Shown here: positions 1 to 5,980 of the stretch, one piece after another | How positions within the stretch are numbered: the stretch's first letter is position 1 | Layout of the letters: each line of letters opens with the position of its first letter | Origin: JAZRUY01 sp045598845 | Lineage (GTDB): Bacteria > Verrucomicrobiota > Lentisphaeria > Victivallales > Victivallaceae | DNA: 13,134 nt | Direction of reading: 5' to 3' | Assembly: GCA_045598845.1 (NCBI GenBank) | Contig: JAZRUY010000165.1 | Coordinates: forward strand, 1 to 13,134 | The notes under the pieces: model-generated | Told to the model about the DNA's origin: nothing | Seen by the model: the letters and a program-made list of their open reading frames with translations, nothing else | The model's database searches: none | Made by a program: the position numbers and the translations under genes

Positions 1-2334
1 ATCTATCGCTTTCCCGAGCGCGGATTTCCGGGTGATCTGAATCCGGTCATCGCCTGAGCCGCCGGTGATGCGGCTGTCCAGCGTCACATCGTCCAGCGTG
101 ATGTCGAACGCCTCACCGGCGGAGCGGGTGGCGATGTCGCTCCGGATTTTTCCGCCGCCGGTGAATTTAACCCGGCTCACCAGCAGTTTGCCGTCGCTCA
201 GCGTGTAGCCGCCGGTATTCACCGTATCGCTGCCGCCGCCCAGGTCCAGAGTGCCGATCTTCTTGTCCGCCCCCATGTTCACGGTGTCGTCCTTGCCGCT
301 CAGGCGCAGCACCGCGTTCTGCCCGATAGTCCAGTTGTTCAGATTGACGGTACGGGCGACGGTGGACAGTTCCAGCAGCCCGTCCACTACCGTCCAGCGG
401 ATGCTGTTGTCCTGCACCGCGGCGGTTATCTCCATATCCGCCCCGCGCTTGGTGACGGCGGCGTTGTTTCCCTGGCCGCCGATGCTGTCGGTGATCACCA
501 GCTTACGGTTGGTTCCGATGACGAAATCCGCGGTGGAATTGTCCAGATACATGAACCCGCCTTCACTTGCGCTGTTGCCGGAGTCGGTTACCGTGCCGAG
601 AAGTTTGCGTGAATTGTCCGACAGCGTATAGGTCAGTTTGCTGCCGTTGCGCAGATAAACGGCTCCGCCGCAGTTACCTGTACGGTTATCAGTGAATACC
701 GTGTCGGTGAGATTAACAACCGCATTGTCCGCAAAAATTGCACCGCCGTAGGCGTAGGCGTGGACGTAGTTGGAGAAGGCACTGTTGCCGCTGAAATCGC
801 AGCCGGTTACAGTTATAACGCTGCCGTCTTGCGCGGCAATCGCGCCACCGTAGGAGTCGGAGGAGGAGGAGACGCTGTTGCCGCTGAAATCGCAGCCCGT
901 CACGGTTATATCACTGCCGCCTTGCGCGGCAATCGCGCCGCCGTAGGAGTCGTAGTAGGAGTAGGTGCCGTTGCCGCTGAAATCGCAATCGGTCACGGTT
1001 ATATCACTGCCGCCTTGCGCGGCAATCGCACCGCCGTAGGAGTAGGAGCGGTAGTAGTAGGAGGCGACGCTGTTGCCGCTGAAATCGCAGCCGGTCACGG
1101 TCATAACGCTGCCGTCTTGCGCGGCAATTGCGCCGCCGTAGTAATAGTAATAGGAGAAGGAGGAGTCGGAGTAGCGGAAGTCGTAAGAGGAGGCGCTGTT
1201 ACCGCTGAAATCGCAGCCGGTCAACGCCAGTACGCTCTCCGAGGCGCTTATTGCGCCTCCGGATACTGATGATTGTTCATTATTATTATTGTTATTGAAA
1301 TATGAATCCCCGGCGGTAAACTGTACATTCCGCATATTTACCGCACCGCCGGAGTTTGCGGTGAACCCGACGGAATCGAGGGTCATGGAACCGCCGGCAA
1401 GCGATGCTCCTCCGGCCGTATGGCTGCCGATATTGCTCTCGGCAAGATACCAGTCGGTACCGGTGCCGGTGATTCCGGTCAGGTTGCCGGTCAGCACCAT
1501 GTTGTACAGCGTTACTTCGCCGCCCTCGGCGGTGAAGGCGGCATCTTCCGTTCTGCCGCTGATTTCCCAGATGCCGCCGTCCGACTGCACGAATTTGCGG
1601 TTGTTCACTTTGAATCCGATATTCGACACCACGCTGCCGGCGGTGATGAAATCGGTGCGGGCCGACGGTGTGTCCGCCGCCGCTTCCACGGTTATCCAGC
1701 GGCGGTTGTCGCTGCCCCGCAGACTGCCGTTGTACTCGATCCGGTTGCCCCCGCCTACCAGAGCGATATCGCGGTAAGTCATGCCGCCCAGTCCGGTAAC
1801 TTCCAGATTGTTCAGGTTAGCCATGCCGCCGGTATTGTTCAGAGTGCCGTTGTTGAAACGGAGGGTGTCGCTGCCGCTGCCGAAATTGATCACCCCGGTG
1901 CCCTGCAGGGTGGAATTCAGCGCCAGGGTGTCATTGCCGCTGCCCAGCGACAGGGTGGTGAGGTCCTCGTCGGTATCGATGCTGGTCTGATCCGGGTCGA
2001 GCGCATTCAGCGTAACCGCGCTTTGCGCCGTGCCGTCGATATAGACTTCGTCATCGCCGCCGGCCAGCGATATCCGGCTGCGGACGGTCGAATTGCGGAT
2101 ACGGAGATAATCATTGCCGGAGCCGAGCAGCAGCCCCACCCCGGTGTCGCCGGTGATATTGGAGTCGGTAATTGTAACCGTGTCGTCGCCCTGCATCAGC
2201 ATCAGGTCTCCGGCCGGTTTGAGCAACCGCAGCGATGCCCCGATGATGTTCAGCGTGTCGTTGAATTCCGTCAGCTGATGCTCCTGCGAATAACTTGTTT
2301 CACCGGTGATTGATTCATTGATTCCCTGTGCCAT
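1..2334 (-). CDS. Giant RTX-like / Pmp-repeat secreted protein, N-terminal part (3' end outside window)
   Basis: An uninterrupted minus-strand frame starts at the ATG at 2334-2332, behind AAGGAGG with a 6-nt spacer, and is still open at base 1 (778 codons). There is no signal peptide (it begins MAQGINESIT). Residues ~60-240 and ~690-778 carry RTX-like motifs: GSGNDYL ~71, GSGNDTL ~131, GSGSDTL ~152, GGGSDTV ~699, GGSGDD ~758. Residues ~310-565 hold F-x-x-N and GGA[IV] motifs of the chlamydial Pmp type, including five CDFSGN units. The family pattern is a parallel beta-helix surface or secreted protein. Missing Sec signal plus RTX-like motifs suggest type I secretion, with the export signal in the unseen C-terminus; that is inference. 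Several long antisense frames over this gene are composition artefacts. An adhesin is the likeliest role, but no function can be read directly. Confidence 0.85.
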   Translation of the reverse strand, partial: MAQGINESITGETSYSQEHQLTEFNDTLNIIGASLRLLKPAGDLMLMQGDDTVTITDSNITGDTGVGLLLGSGNDYLRIRNSTVRSRISLAGGDDEVYIDGTAQSAVTLNALDPDQTSIDTDEDLTTLSLGSGNDTLALNSTLQGTGVINFGSGSDTLRFNNGTLNNTGGMANLNNLEVTGLGGMTYRDIALVGGGNRIEYNGSLRGSDNRRWITVEAAADTPSARTDFITAGSVVSNIGFKVNNRKFVQSDGGIWEISGRTEDAAFTAEGGEVTLYNMVLTGNLTGITGTGTDWYLAESNIGSHTAGGASLAGGSMTLDSVGFTANSGGAVNMRNVQFTAGDSYFNNNNNNEQSSVSGGAISASESVLALTGCDFSGNSASSYDFRYSDSSFSYYYYYGGAIAAQDGSVMTVTGCDFSGNSVASYYYRSYSYGGAIAAQGGSDITVTDCDFSGNGTYSYYDSYGGAIAAQGGSDITVTGCDFSGNSVSSSSDSYGGAIAAQDGSVITVTGCDFSGNSAFSNYVHAYAYGGAIFADNAVVNLTDTVFTDNRTGNCGGAVYLRNGSKLTYTLSDNSRKLLGTVTDSGNSASEGGFMYLDNSTADFVIGTNRKLVITDSIGGQGNNAAVTKRGADMEITAAVQDNSIRWTVVDGLLELSTVARTVNLNNWTIGQNAVLRLSGKDDTVNMGADKKIGTLDLGGGSDTVNTGGYTLSDGKLLVSRVKFTGGGKIRSDIATRSAGEAFDITLDDVTLDSRITGGSGDDRIQITRKSALGKAID
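749..1260 (-). repeat. Five tandem Pmp-type repeats with Ser/Tyr linkers of different length
   Basis: The repeat core is 22 residues, GGAIAAQ-x-GS-x-x-TVT-x-CDFSGN. The five FSGN sites sit near 1199, 1073, 971, 878 and 785, giving spacings of 42, 34, 31 and 31 residues. The cores are nearly identical, while the linkers between FSGN and the next GGAI are 20, 12, 9, 9 and 12 residues. Linkers consist mostly of Tyr and Ser encoded by TAC/TAT and TCC, so at DNA level they form a trinucleotide microsatellite (GTA/GGA on the plus strand). All length differences are multiples of three. F-x-x-N and GGA[ILV] are the defining motifs of chlamydial Pmp passenger repeats. Confidence 0.85.
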
Positions 2335-2687
2335 GAGATACCTCCTTGCTCTTTTACGGGTTTTATCTGAGAAAATCTTTTTTTCATCCGCGGAATTCGG
2401 TTGACATCGTTTCCGTCTCCGTCGGAAATATCGGCAACGAATCTGTTTTTGTGTTTTAATTTCCTCTTATCTATTGGAATAAACGCAAGCCGGATGAATT
2501 TCTGACACTTGGAAATAAAAATTCTTTAAAAATTTCGAATTTTAAAATAAAAAAGTTTTTTTCATATCGATGGAGCGACCGTCCGGTACGGTGGCGCATT
2601 TTCTGTAAATACAATTTGCGAAAAAGGCGGCGGGGGATTATACTGATGAATATCAGTTTTACAAGTCGGTTTTTCCGGAGGAGCGTT
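2335..2687. other. Divergent intergenic region between the giant repeat protein and the YRD-repeat gene
   Basis: About 350 bp of AT-rich DNA. It contains a short inverted repeat (TTTCCG 2410-2415 / CGGAAA 2423-2428) and, on the minus strand, the motif AGTGTCAGAAA (plus 2499-2509), also found three times elsewhere in the window. The AT-rich tract 2511-2562 lies just upstream of that motif in the minus direction, as an UP element would. A TACAAT (2610-2615) could be a -10 box for the plus-strand gene but has no good -35. No coding frame here has convincing support. Confidence 0.4.
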
Positions 2688-3122
2688 ATGAAAACTACGC
2701 TGTTTTTAATACTGGTTACGCTGGCTTTTTCCGTTTACGGCAAAGACACCGGTTTTATGCGCGATACCGAACCCGGAGTTTACCGGGATGCCCGCGGACG
2801 CATGGTCGGCACCGCCGCCCGCAGCGGCGACCGGATAATCTACCGGGACGCCAGCGGCCGGATGACCGGTACCGCGACCGAAAGCGGGGGCAGGGTGATC
2901 TACCGGGACGCCCGCGGGCGGATGACCGGCAGCGCTGATGAAAACGGGAATCATACGGTTTACCGGGATGCCCGCGGCCGGATGACCGGCAGCGCTGATG
3001 AAAACGGAAGTCAGACGGTTTACCGCGACCGCAACGGAGCGCTGGAAGGATCGGCATCCGGCACCGGCGGCGGAGCGGTTTACCGCGACAGCCGCGGCAG
3101 GATGTCCGGCACCCGGAGATGA
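2688..3122 (+). CDS. Exported protein of six YRDxxGRMxG 20-residue repeats
   Basis: 144 residues. The start at 2688 is preferred over upstream in-frame starts because GGAGG lies just before it and it begins a clear signal peptide (MKTTLFLILVTLAFSVYG, then K). After cleavage the protein is almost only repeat: Tyr of YRD falls at residues 32, 52, 72, 92, 112 and 132, with consensus YRDARGRMTGSADENG and small variations. The fourth and fifth units are nearly identical. The last unit is truncated and ends GTRR. Similar YRD-x-x-GR-x-x-G repeats occur in exported bacterial proteins of unknown function. The stop is 3 nt before the macro-domain start, so the two are probably co-translated. Function not recognised; likely periplasmic or extracellular. 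Confidence 0.85.
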   Translation: MKTTLFLILVTLAFSVYGKDTGFMRDTEPGVYRDARGRMVGTAARSGDRIIYRDASGRMTGTATESGGRVIYRDARGRMTGSADENGNHTVYRDARGRMTGSADENGSQTVYRDRNGALEGSASGTGGGAVYRDSRGRMSGTRR

Positions 3123-3125
3123 GTT

Positions 3126-3620
3126 GTGGAAATTGAAATTGTCACCGGCGATATCACCCGGCTCCGGGTTGACGCGGTGGTCAATGCCGCCAACCGCACC
3201 CTGCTGGGCGGCGGCGGGGTGGACGGAGCGATTCACCGCGCCGCCGGTCTTAAATTGCTTTTGGCCTGCATTCCGCTGGGCGGATGCCGCACCGGCGAGG
3301 CGAAGATCACCCCCGGGTTCCGTCTGCCGGCCCGTTTCGTGATCCACACTCCGGGACCGGTCTGGCACGGCGGCTCCCGCGGCGAGCCGGAACTGCTGCG
3401 CAACTGCTATCTCAATTCCCTGGCGCTGGCGGAGCAGGCCGGCTGCCGCTCCATTGCGTTTCCCTGCATTTCCTGCGGAGTTTACGGTTATCCGCTCCGC
3501 GCCGCCGCCGCGGTGGCGCTGGACGCGGTTCGATCCCGGCGGGGCGTGATGCCGGAAAAATGCGTTTTCTGCTGTTTCACTTCCGAAGCCGCCGCCGTTT
3601 ACCGGGAGCTGACCGGATGA
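3126..3620 (+). CDS. Macro-domain ADP-ribose / O-acetyl-ADP-ribose hydrolase (MacroD/YmdB type)
   Basis: 164 residues, close to the full length of a stand-alone macro domain. It starts at GTG (3126) with GGAG at 3115-3118. Diagnostic motifs in order: GDIT at 8-11, VVNAAN at 18-23, LGGGGVDGAIHRAAG at 27-41, CRTGEAKIT at 54-62, IHTPGPVW at 73-80, and IAFPCISCGVYGYP at 110-123. Asn20 and Asp33 in NAAN and GGVDGAIH correspond to the residues implicated in catalysis in MacroD-type enzymes. The family hydrolyses O-acetyl-ADP-ribose or removes ADP-ribose from acidic protein residues; some members act on ADP-ribosylated nucleic acid. No export signal, so cytoplasmic. The 3' end overlaps the DNA glycosylase start by 4 nt (ATGA). 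Confidence 0.93.
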   Translation: MEIEIVTGDITRLRVDAVVNAANRTLLGGGGVDGAIHRAAGLKLLLACIPLGGCRTGEAKITPGFRLPARFVIHTPGPVWHGGSRGEPELLRNCYLNSLALAEQAGCRSIAFPCISCGVYGYPLRAAAAVALDAVRSRRGVMPEKCVFCCFTSEAAAVYRELTG

Positions 3621-4246
3621 GATTCGAAATCACCGATTCCGACCGGGCCGCTCTGGCCGGCCGCGCTCCGGAGTTCGCTCCGGTCATCGCCGCCGCTCCG
3701 GACGTGGTGTCGTTCGAGTGCTTCCCCTCGGTGTTCGACGCTCTGGTTCAAAGCGTGATTTCCCAGCAGCTGGCGCTGCGCGCCGCCGATGCGGTGGCCG
3801 GACGGGTACGGGAACTTCTCGGCGGCCGGATAACCGCCGCCGCCCTGCTGGACAGCAGCCCGGATGAATTGCGCGGCTGCGGTTTAAGCGCCCGCAAGGC
3901 GGAATACCTCCGCGGCATCGCCGGCGCGGAAACCGCCGGGCGGGTGGACTTTGGGCGTCTGAACGCCCTGGACGATGCCGCGCTGGTATCCGAACTGTGC
4001 CTTTTGCGCGGAGTCGGGCAATGGACGGCGGAAATGCTGCTCATCTTCGCCTTCGCCCGCCCCGATGTGCTCAGTTACGGCGATCTGGGATTGCGCAACG
4101 CGGTTATGAAACTCCACGGCTGGAAGACTCTCTCCCCGCTGCGCTTCGGCCGCTTCCGCCGCCGGGTGTCGCCGTACGGCACGCTGGCCCCGCTTTACCT
4201 CTGGCGGCTCAAGGACGGCGGCGCCGCCGGTTCCTGGGGCAACTGA
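3617..4246 (+). CDS. DNA-3-methyladenine glycosylase II-like HhH-GPD protein (AlkA family)
   Basis: 209 residues, starting at the ATG that overlaps the macro-domain stop (ATGA). It is an HhH-GPD base-excision glycosylase: ISQQLA at 48-53, GLSARKAEYLRGIA at 89-102, hairpin LRGVGQWTAEM at 130-140, and RPDVLSYGDLGLRNAV at 148-163, where Asp156 matches the catalytic Asp of AlkA. The end (SPYGTLAPLYLWRL) matches the conserved family C-terminus. There is no Cys cluster, so it is not an Nth/MutY-type iron-sulfur enzyme. It is shorter than E. coli AlkA and lacks its extra N-terminal domain, as do many bacterial AlkA2-type enzymes. It would excise alkylated purines in the cytoplasm. Coupling to a macro-domain gene is noteworthy. 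It converges on the nuclease gene with a 6-bp gap. Confidence 0.92.
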   Translation: MRFEITDSDRAALAGRAPEFAPVIAAAPDVVSFECFPSVFDALVQSVISQQLALRAADAVAGRVRELLGGRITAAALLDSSPDELRGCGLSARKAEYLRGIAGAETAGRVDFGRLNALDDAALVSELCLLRGVGQWTAEMLLIFAFARPDVLSYGDLGLRNAVMKLHGWKTLSPLRFGRFRRRVSPYGTLAPLYLWRLKDGGAAGSWGN

Positions 4247-4252
4247 TAGGTA

Positions 4253-4999
4253 TCACTCCGTTTTTTTTGTTTTTTGACCGCACCACTGCCAGTCGCTCAC
4301 GCTGACGGTTTTCTTGTACGTTTCGCAGTTCTCCGCTCCGGCGAAAAATTCCAGCCCGGTCGCCGCCTCCGCTTCGCTCACCGTCACCGCGTATTCCCTC
4401 GGCGCGCCGCCGCCGTTTTGCGGCACGATAAAGGCGATCATCTTCTCCGGCGGAGTCAGATCGTACACCACTTTGTAATACGCTTCCGGCACCTTTATTC
4501 CACCCGGTCCGGCCGGCGCGTTTTCATCCGGAGGAACCGGTCCGGTGACCACGCATATCTCCTGTTCCGTTTCGGCGAATTTCCGCACCTGTTTTTCCAG
4601 CCGCTTCCAAGCGCCGCGGTTGAAGGACGGCCGCTGCGGGGCGATATTGCCCATCAGAAAACTGTCCTCCATGGTTTTCCGCGAATACGCCATGTCAGCC
4701 GCCGGCACCAGATGCCCCCTGTCGTATCCCGAGTTCCGGTAGTCTTCCGGCATCGCGCATCCCGGCGCGCCGTAATCCCGGCGGAAACGGCCGCTACGCT
4801 TCGCCCGCGGCGGTTTCAGCATACCGCCGGTCAATCTGTACTGCGTCCACACCGGCAGCCGCAGCGCTTCGGAATAACCGGCGGTATAGCCGCTCCGGTT
4901 CAGCCGCAGGCAGCCGTCCGCAAGCGGCAACGGCGGTTCCGCTCCGCACAGTGCGGCGAATACCGCCGCCGCGGATAAGCAGACGAGGAATCTTTTCAC
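4253..4999 (-). CDS. Secreted DNA/RNA non-specific endonuclease (DRGH / NucA family)
   Basis: 248 residues. The chosen start is GTG at 4999-4997, which overlaps the upstream stop (GTGA) and begins a signal peptide, MKRFLVCLSAAAVFAALCGA. The frame stays open further upstream, but that stretch is low-complexity antisense of the Pro/Val-rich gene. The Endonuclease_NS signature is complete: DRGH at 93-96 with general base His96, MGNIAPQ at 117-122 (Asn118), Asn127 in FNRGAW as the Mg ligand, and Glu135 in KRLE. The spacing agrees within one residue with Serratia nuclease (His89, Asn110, Asn119, Glu127). It probably degrades external or periplasmic nucleic acid. The Lys/Thr-rich tail (KKTKKTE) is encoded opposite a poly-T stretch. 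Confidence 0.92.
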   Translation of the reverse strand: MKRFLVCLSAAAVFAALCGAEPPLPLADGCLRLNRSGYTAGYSEALRLPVWTQYRLTGGMLKPPRAKRSGRFRRDYGAPGCAMPEDYRNSGYDRGHLVPAADMAYSRKTMEDSFLMGNIAPQRPSFNRGAWKRLEKQVRKFAETEQEICVVTGPVPPDENAPAGPGGIKVPEAYYKVVYDLTPPEKMIAFIVPQNGGGAPREYAVTVSEAEAATGLEFFAGAENCETYKKTVSVSDWQWCGQKTKKTE

Positions 5000-5301
5000 C
5001 AGCGGCGCCAGTGATGCCGCCAGTAATGCCGGCCGTACCAGCCGCACGGTCTGCCGTACCACCGGTATCCTCCGTAATAAGCCGGCACCGTCACCACCGG
5101 GGGCGGTATCACCACCGGCGCGGGGGCGACTACCACCGGCGCGGGTATCACCGGAGCGGGTATCACCGGAGCGGGCACCACTACCGGCGCCGTCACCACC
5201 GCCGGAGCGGTGCAGTATCCGTATCCGGTCCACCAGCCTGGGGCGGGCAGGGCGGCGACCGCCGCAACGGCTATTCCTGCCGCGATCAGAAGTTTGCGCA
5301 T
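4996..5301 (-). CDS. Exported Pro/Val-rich repeat protein with Trp/Tyr/Arg/His-rich C-terminus
   Basis: 101 residues. The ATG at 5301 has AGGAG 8 nt upstream. The leader to aa ~22 (MRKLLIAAGIAVAAVAALPAPG) is a signal peptide. The middle is PAPV/IPAPV repeats (residues ~32-72), suggesting a rigid extended or wall-associated linker; at DNA level it has short direct repeats near 5144-5175. The last ~28 residues are YYGGYRWYGRPCGWYGRHYW-like, strongly aromatic and basic, with one Cys. Its TGA overlaps the nuclease GTG, so the two products are translationally coupled and both exported. The basic tail could bind polyanions (nucleic acid, LPS), but that is conjecture. An in-frame ATG-TAA lies immediately before the start, too close to the ribosome binding site to be used well. 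Family not recognised. Confidence 0.75.
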   Translation of the reverse strand: MRKLLIAAGIAVAAVAALPAPGWWTGYGYCTAPAVVTAPVVVPAPVIPAPVIPAPVVVAPAPVVIPPPVVTVPAYYGGYRWYGRPCGWYGRHYWRHHWRRW

Positions 5302-5365
5302 TTACATTTCTCCTTTTGATTCGGTTTTGCGCCGTACGGCGCGGGGAAGACGTAAATTTCCTTTC

Positions 5366-5405
5366 CTAATATAATATTCAGTGTTTTTGCGAAAATCTTA
5401 CACCG
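5366..5405 (-). promoter_or_regulatory. Candidate promoter upstream of the Pro/Val-rich gene and nuclease
   Basis: On the minus strand this reads TGTAAGATTT, an A-tract, then GAATATTATATT. A closely similar arrangement lies at 5703-5742 upstream of the neighbouring small gene: TGTCAGATTT, A-tract, GAATATTGTATT. TATATT or TATTAT could be the -10 hexamer. The similarity of two otherwise unrelated intergenic segments is the main evidence; the exact -35/-10 assignment is inference. A 14-bp palindrome GCGCCGTACGGCGC (5329-5342) lies between this site and the gene and could be an operator. Confidence 0.45.
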
Positions 5406-5410
5406 GAAAA

Positions 5411-5443
5411 TAAAAAAATCAAAAAAATTCCGAAAAAGCCGGA
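5411..5443 (-). terminator. Weak intrinsic terminator after the small exported ORF
   Basis: On the minus strand, directly after the stop at 5447, there is a short TCCG/CGGA stem (5440-5443 with 5429-5432) followed by a long T-rich run (TTTTTTTGATTTTTTT). The stem is only about 4 bp, so the call rests on position and the T-tract. Confidence 0.4.
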
Positions 5444-5446
5444 TTT

Positions 5447-5668
5447 TCAGCAGCCGGGGTCAGGTTTTTCCGCCGTCAGGACGAAATAATCCTCCCAGGT
5501 TTTCCGCCGGGGAGCGTTACCGCTTCCGCCGCCGTCTTCCGGCTCCGCCCCGATCCGCGGCGGAGCGGCCGCTCCGGGGTGAATCATCCGCGTCTCTTTC
5601 TCCGGTACGGCATCGCCGGCCGGCATCAGCAGCCGCATCAGTATCAGTATTCCGGTTACAACTTTCAT
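5447..5668 (-). CDS. Small exported hypothetical protein
   Basis: 73 residues from the ATG at 5668, with only a weak GCGGA ribosome binding site. The N-terminus MKVVTGILILMRLLMPAGDA is hydrophobic after a Lys and reads as a signal peptide. The remainder is Pro/Gly/Glu-rich and ends KTWEDYFVLTAEKPDPGC. The GC-rich composition matches the neighbouring minus-strand genes. A promoter-like segment (5703-5742) resembling the one ahead of the next gene and a T-rich terminator support it being a real unit. No family recognised; an ORF on the opposite strand covers part of it but has no ribosome binding site. Confidence 0.45.
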   Translation of the reverse strand: MKVVTGILILMRLLMPAGDAVPEKETRMIHPGAAAPPRIGAEPEDGGGSGNAPRRKTWEDYFVLTAEKPDPGC

Positions 5669-5702
5669 TATCCGCTTTTATGCTTTCCGGTTATTCCGCC
5701 TC

Positions 5703-5742
5703 TGCAATACAATATTCCGTTTTTTTCAGGCAAATCTGACAG
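5703..5742 (-). promoter_or_regulatory. Candidate promoter of the small exported ORF, matching the 5366-5405 site
   Basis: The minus strand reads TGTCAGATTTGCC, an A-tract, then GAATATTGTATTGC, some 35-40 nt before the start codon at 5668. Most positions agree with the 5366-5405 segment over about 38 nt, including AAATCT-x-ACA on the plus strand. Two neighbouring exported genes sharing this suggests common control. Confidence 0.4.
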
Positions 5743-5776
5743 CAAAACCGGAAAAAATGTAAAAATTTTCAAATTC

Positions 5777-5811
5777 AGTGTCAGAAAACGGATTTATTTC
5801 TTGAAATATAT
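5777..5811 (+). promoter_or_regulatory. Promoter-like motif AGTGTCAGAAA-N16-AAATATAT
   Basis: AGTGTCAGAAA at 5777-5787 and AAATATAT at 5804-5811 are separated by exactly 16 nt. The same two blocks at the same spacing recur on the minus strand at 11068-11102 and 11863-11897. An AAAAATTTT tract lies just upstream, as at the other copies. A strong ribosome binding site and mini-ORF follow within ~20 nt, and the lipoprotein gene within ~170 nt. The promoter reading is inference from recurrence, fixed spacing and orientation. Confidence 0.45.
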
Positions 5812-5833
5812 GGCAGCAGGAAGGAGGTTGCAG

Positions 5834-5851
5834 ATGAAATGCCTAACTTGA
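5834..5851 (+). CDS. Five-codon mini-ORF (MKCLT) with strong ribosome binding site
   Basis: ATG AAA TGC CTA ACT TGA sits 6 nt after GGAAGGAGG, the strongest Shine-Dalgarno in this stretch, and ~22 nt downstream of the promoter-like AAATATAT. It could be a leader peptide for the lipoprotein gene 129 nt downstream, or the stub of a gene lost by rearrangement. The corresponding part of the long repeats (GACAGGAAAGATTGCAGG) aligns here but lacks the ATG. Confidence 0.3.
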   Translation: MKCLT

Positions 5852-5980
5852 AATAATTGTTTGTGAACAGTTCCGATTTTTTTAATTTTAATCTATTCAA
5901 CGGAAAACCTTTAAAATTGTAAAACGGTAAATTTGCTCCGATGTATGGCAATACCGTCCACTTAAAAAGGAGACAAGGTA

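Noticed and set aside
749..1260. Regular repeat array resembling a CRISPR
   Set aside because: Spacing changes by multiples of three, the repeats translate as Pmp-type units inside a coding frame, and the 'spacers' are TAC/TCC tracts.
251..2313. Long plus-strand ORFs opposite the giant repeat protein (251-631, 760-1269, 1289-1777, 1420-2313)
   Set aside because: They are antisense to an uninterrupted 778-codon frame with a proper ribosome binding site and clear repeats; their own translations are low-complexity and lack start signals.
2706..3368. 220-codon minus-strand ORF over the YRD-repeat and macro genes
   Set aside because: Shadow frame created by the 60-nt repeats; the plus strand has a signal peptide, ribosome binding sites and macro-domain motifs.
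4216..4229. 14-bp palindrome CGGCGGCGCCGCCG as a terminator of the glycosylase gene
   Set aside because: It lies inside the coding sequence and is about 30 nt from the nearest T-tract, so a terminator is not supported.
4274..4978. 234-codon plus-strand ORF opposite the nuclease
   Set aside because: The minus strand carries the complete DRGH nuclease signature; the plus frame is Arg/His-rich shadow sequence.
5000..5233. 5' extension of the nuclease frame by 78 codons
   Set aside because: The extension is Gly/Arg/Asp low-complexity sequence in a shifted frame of the Pro/Val-rich gene; the GTG at 4999 begins a normal signal peptide.
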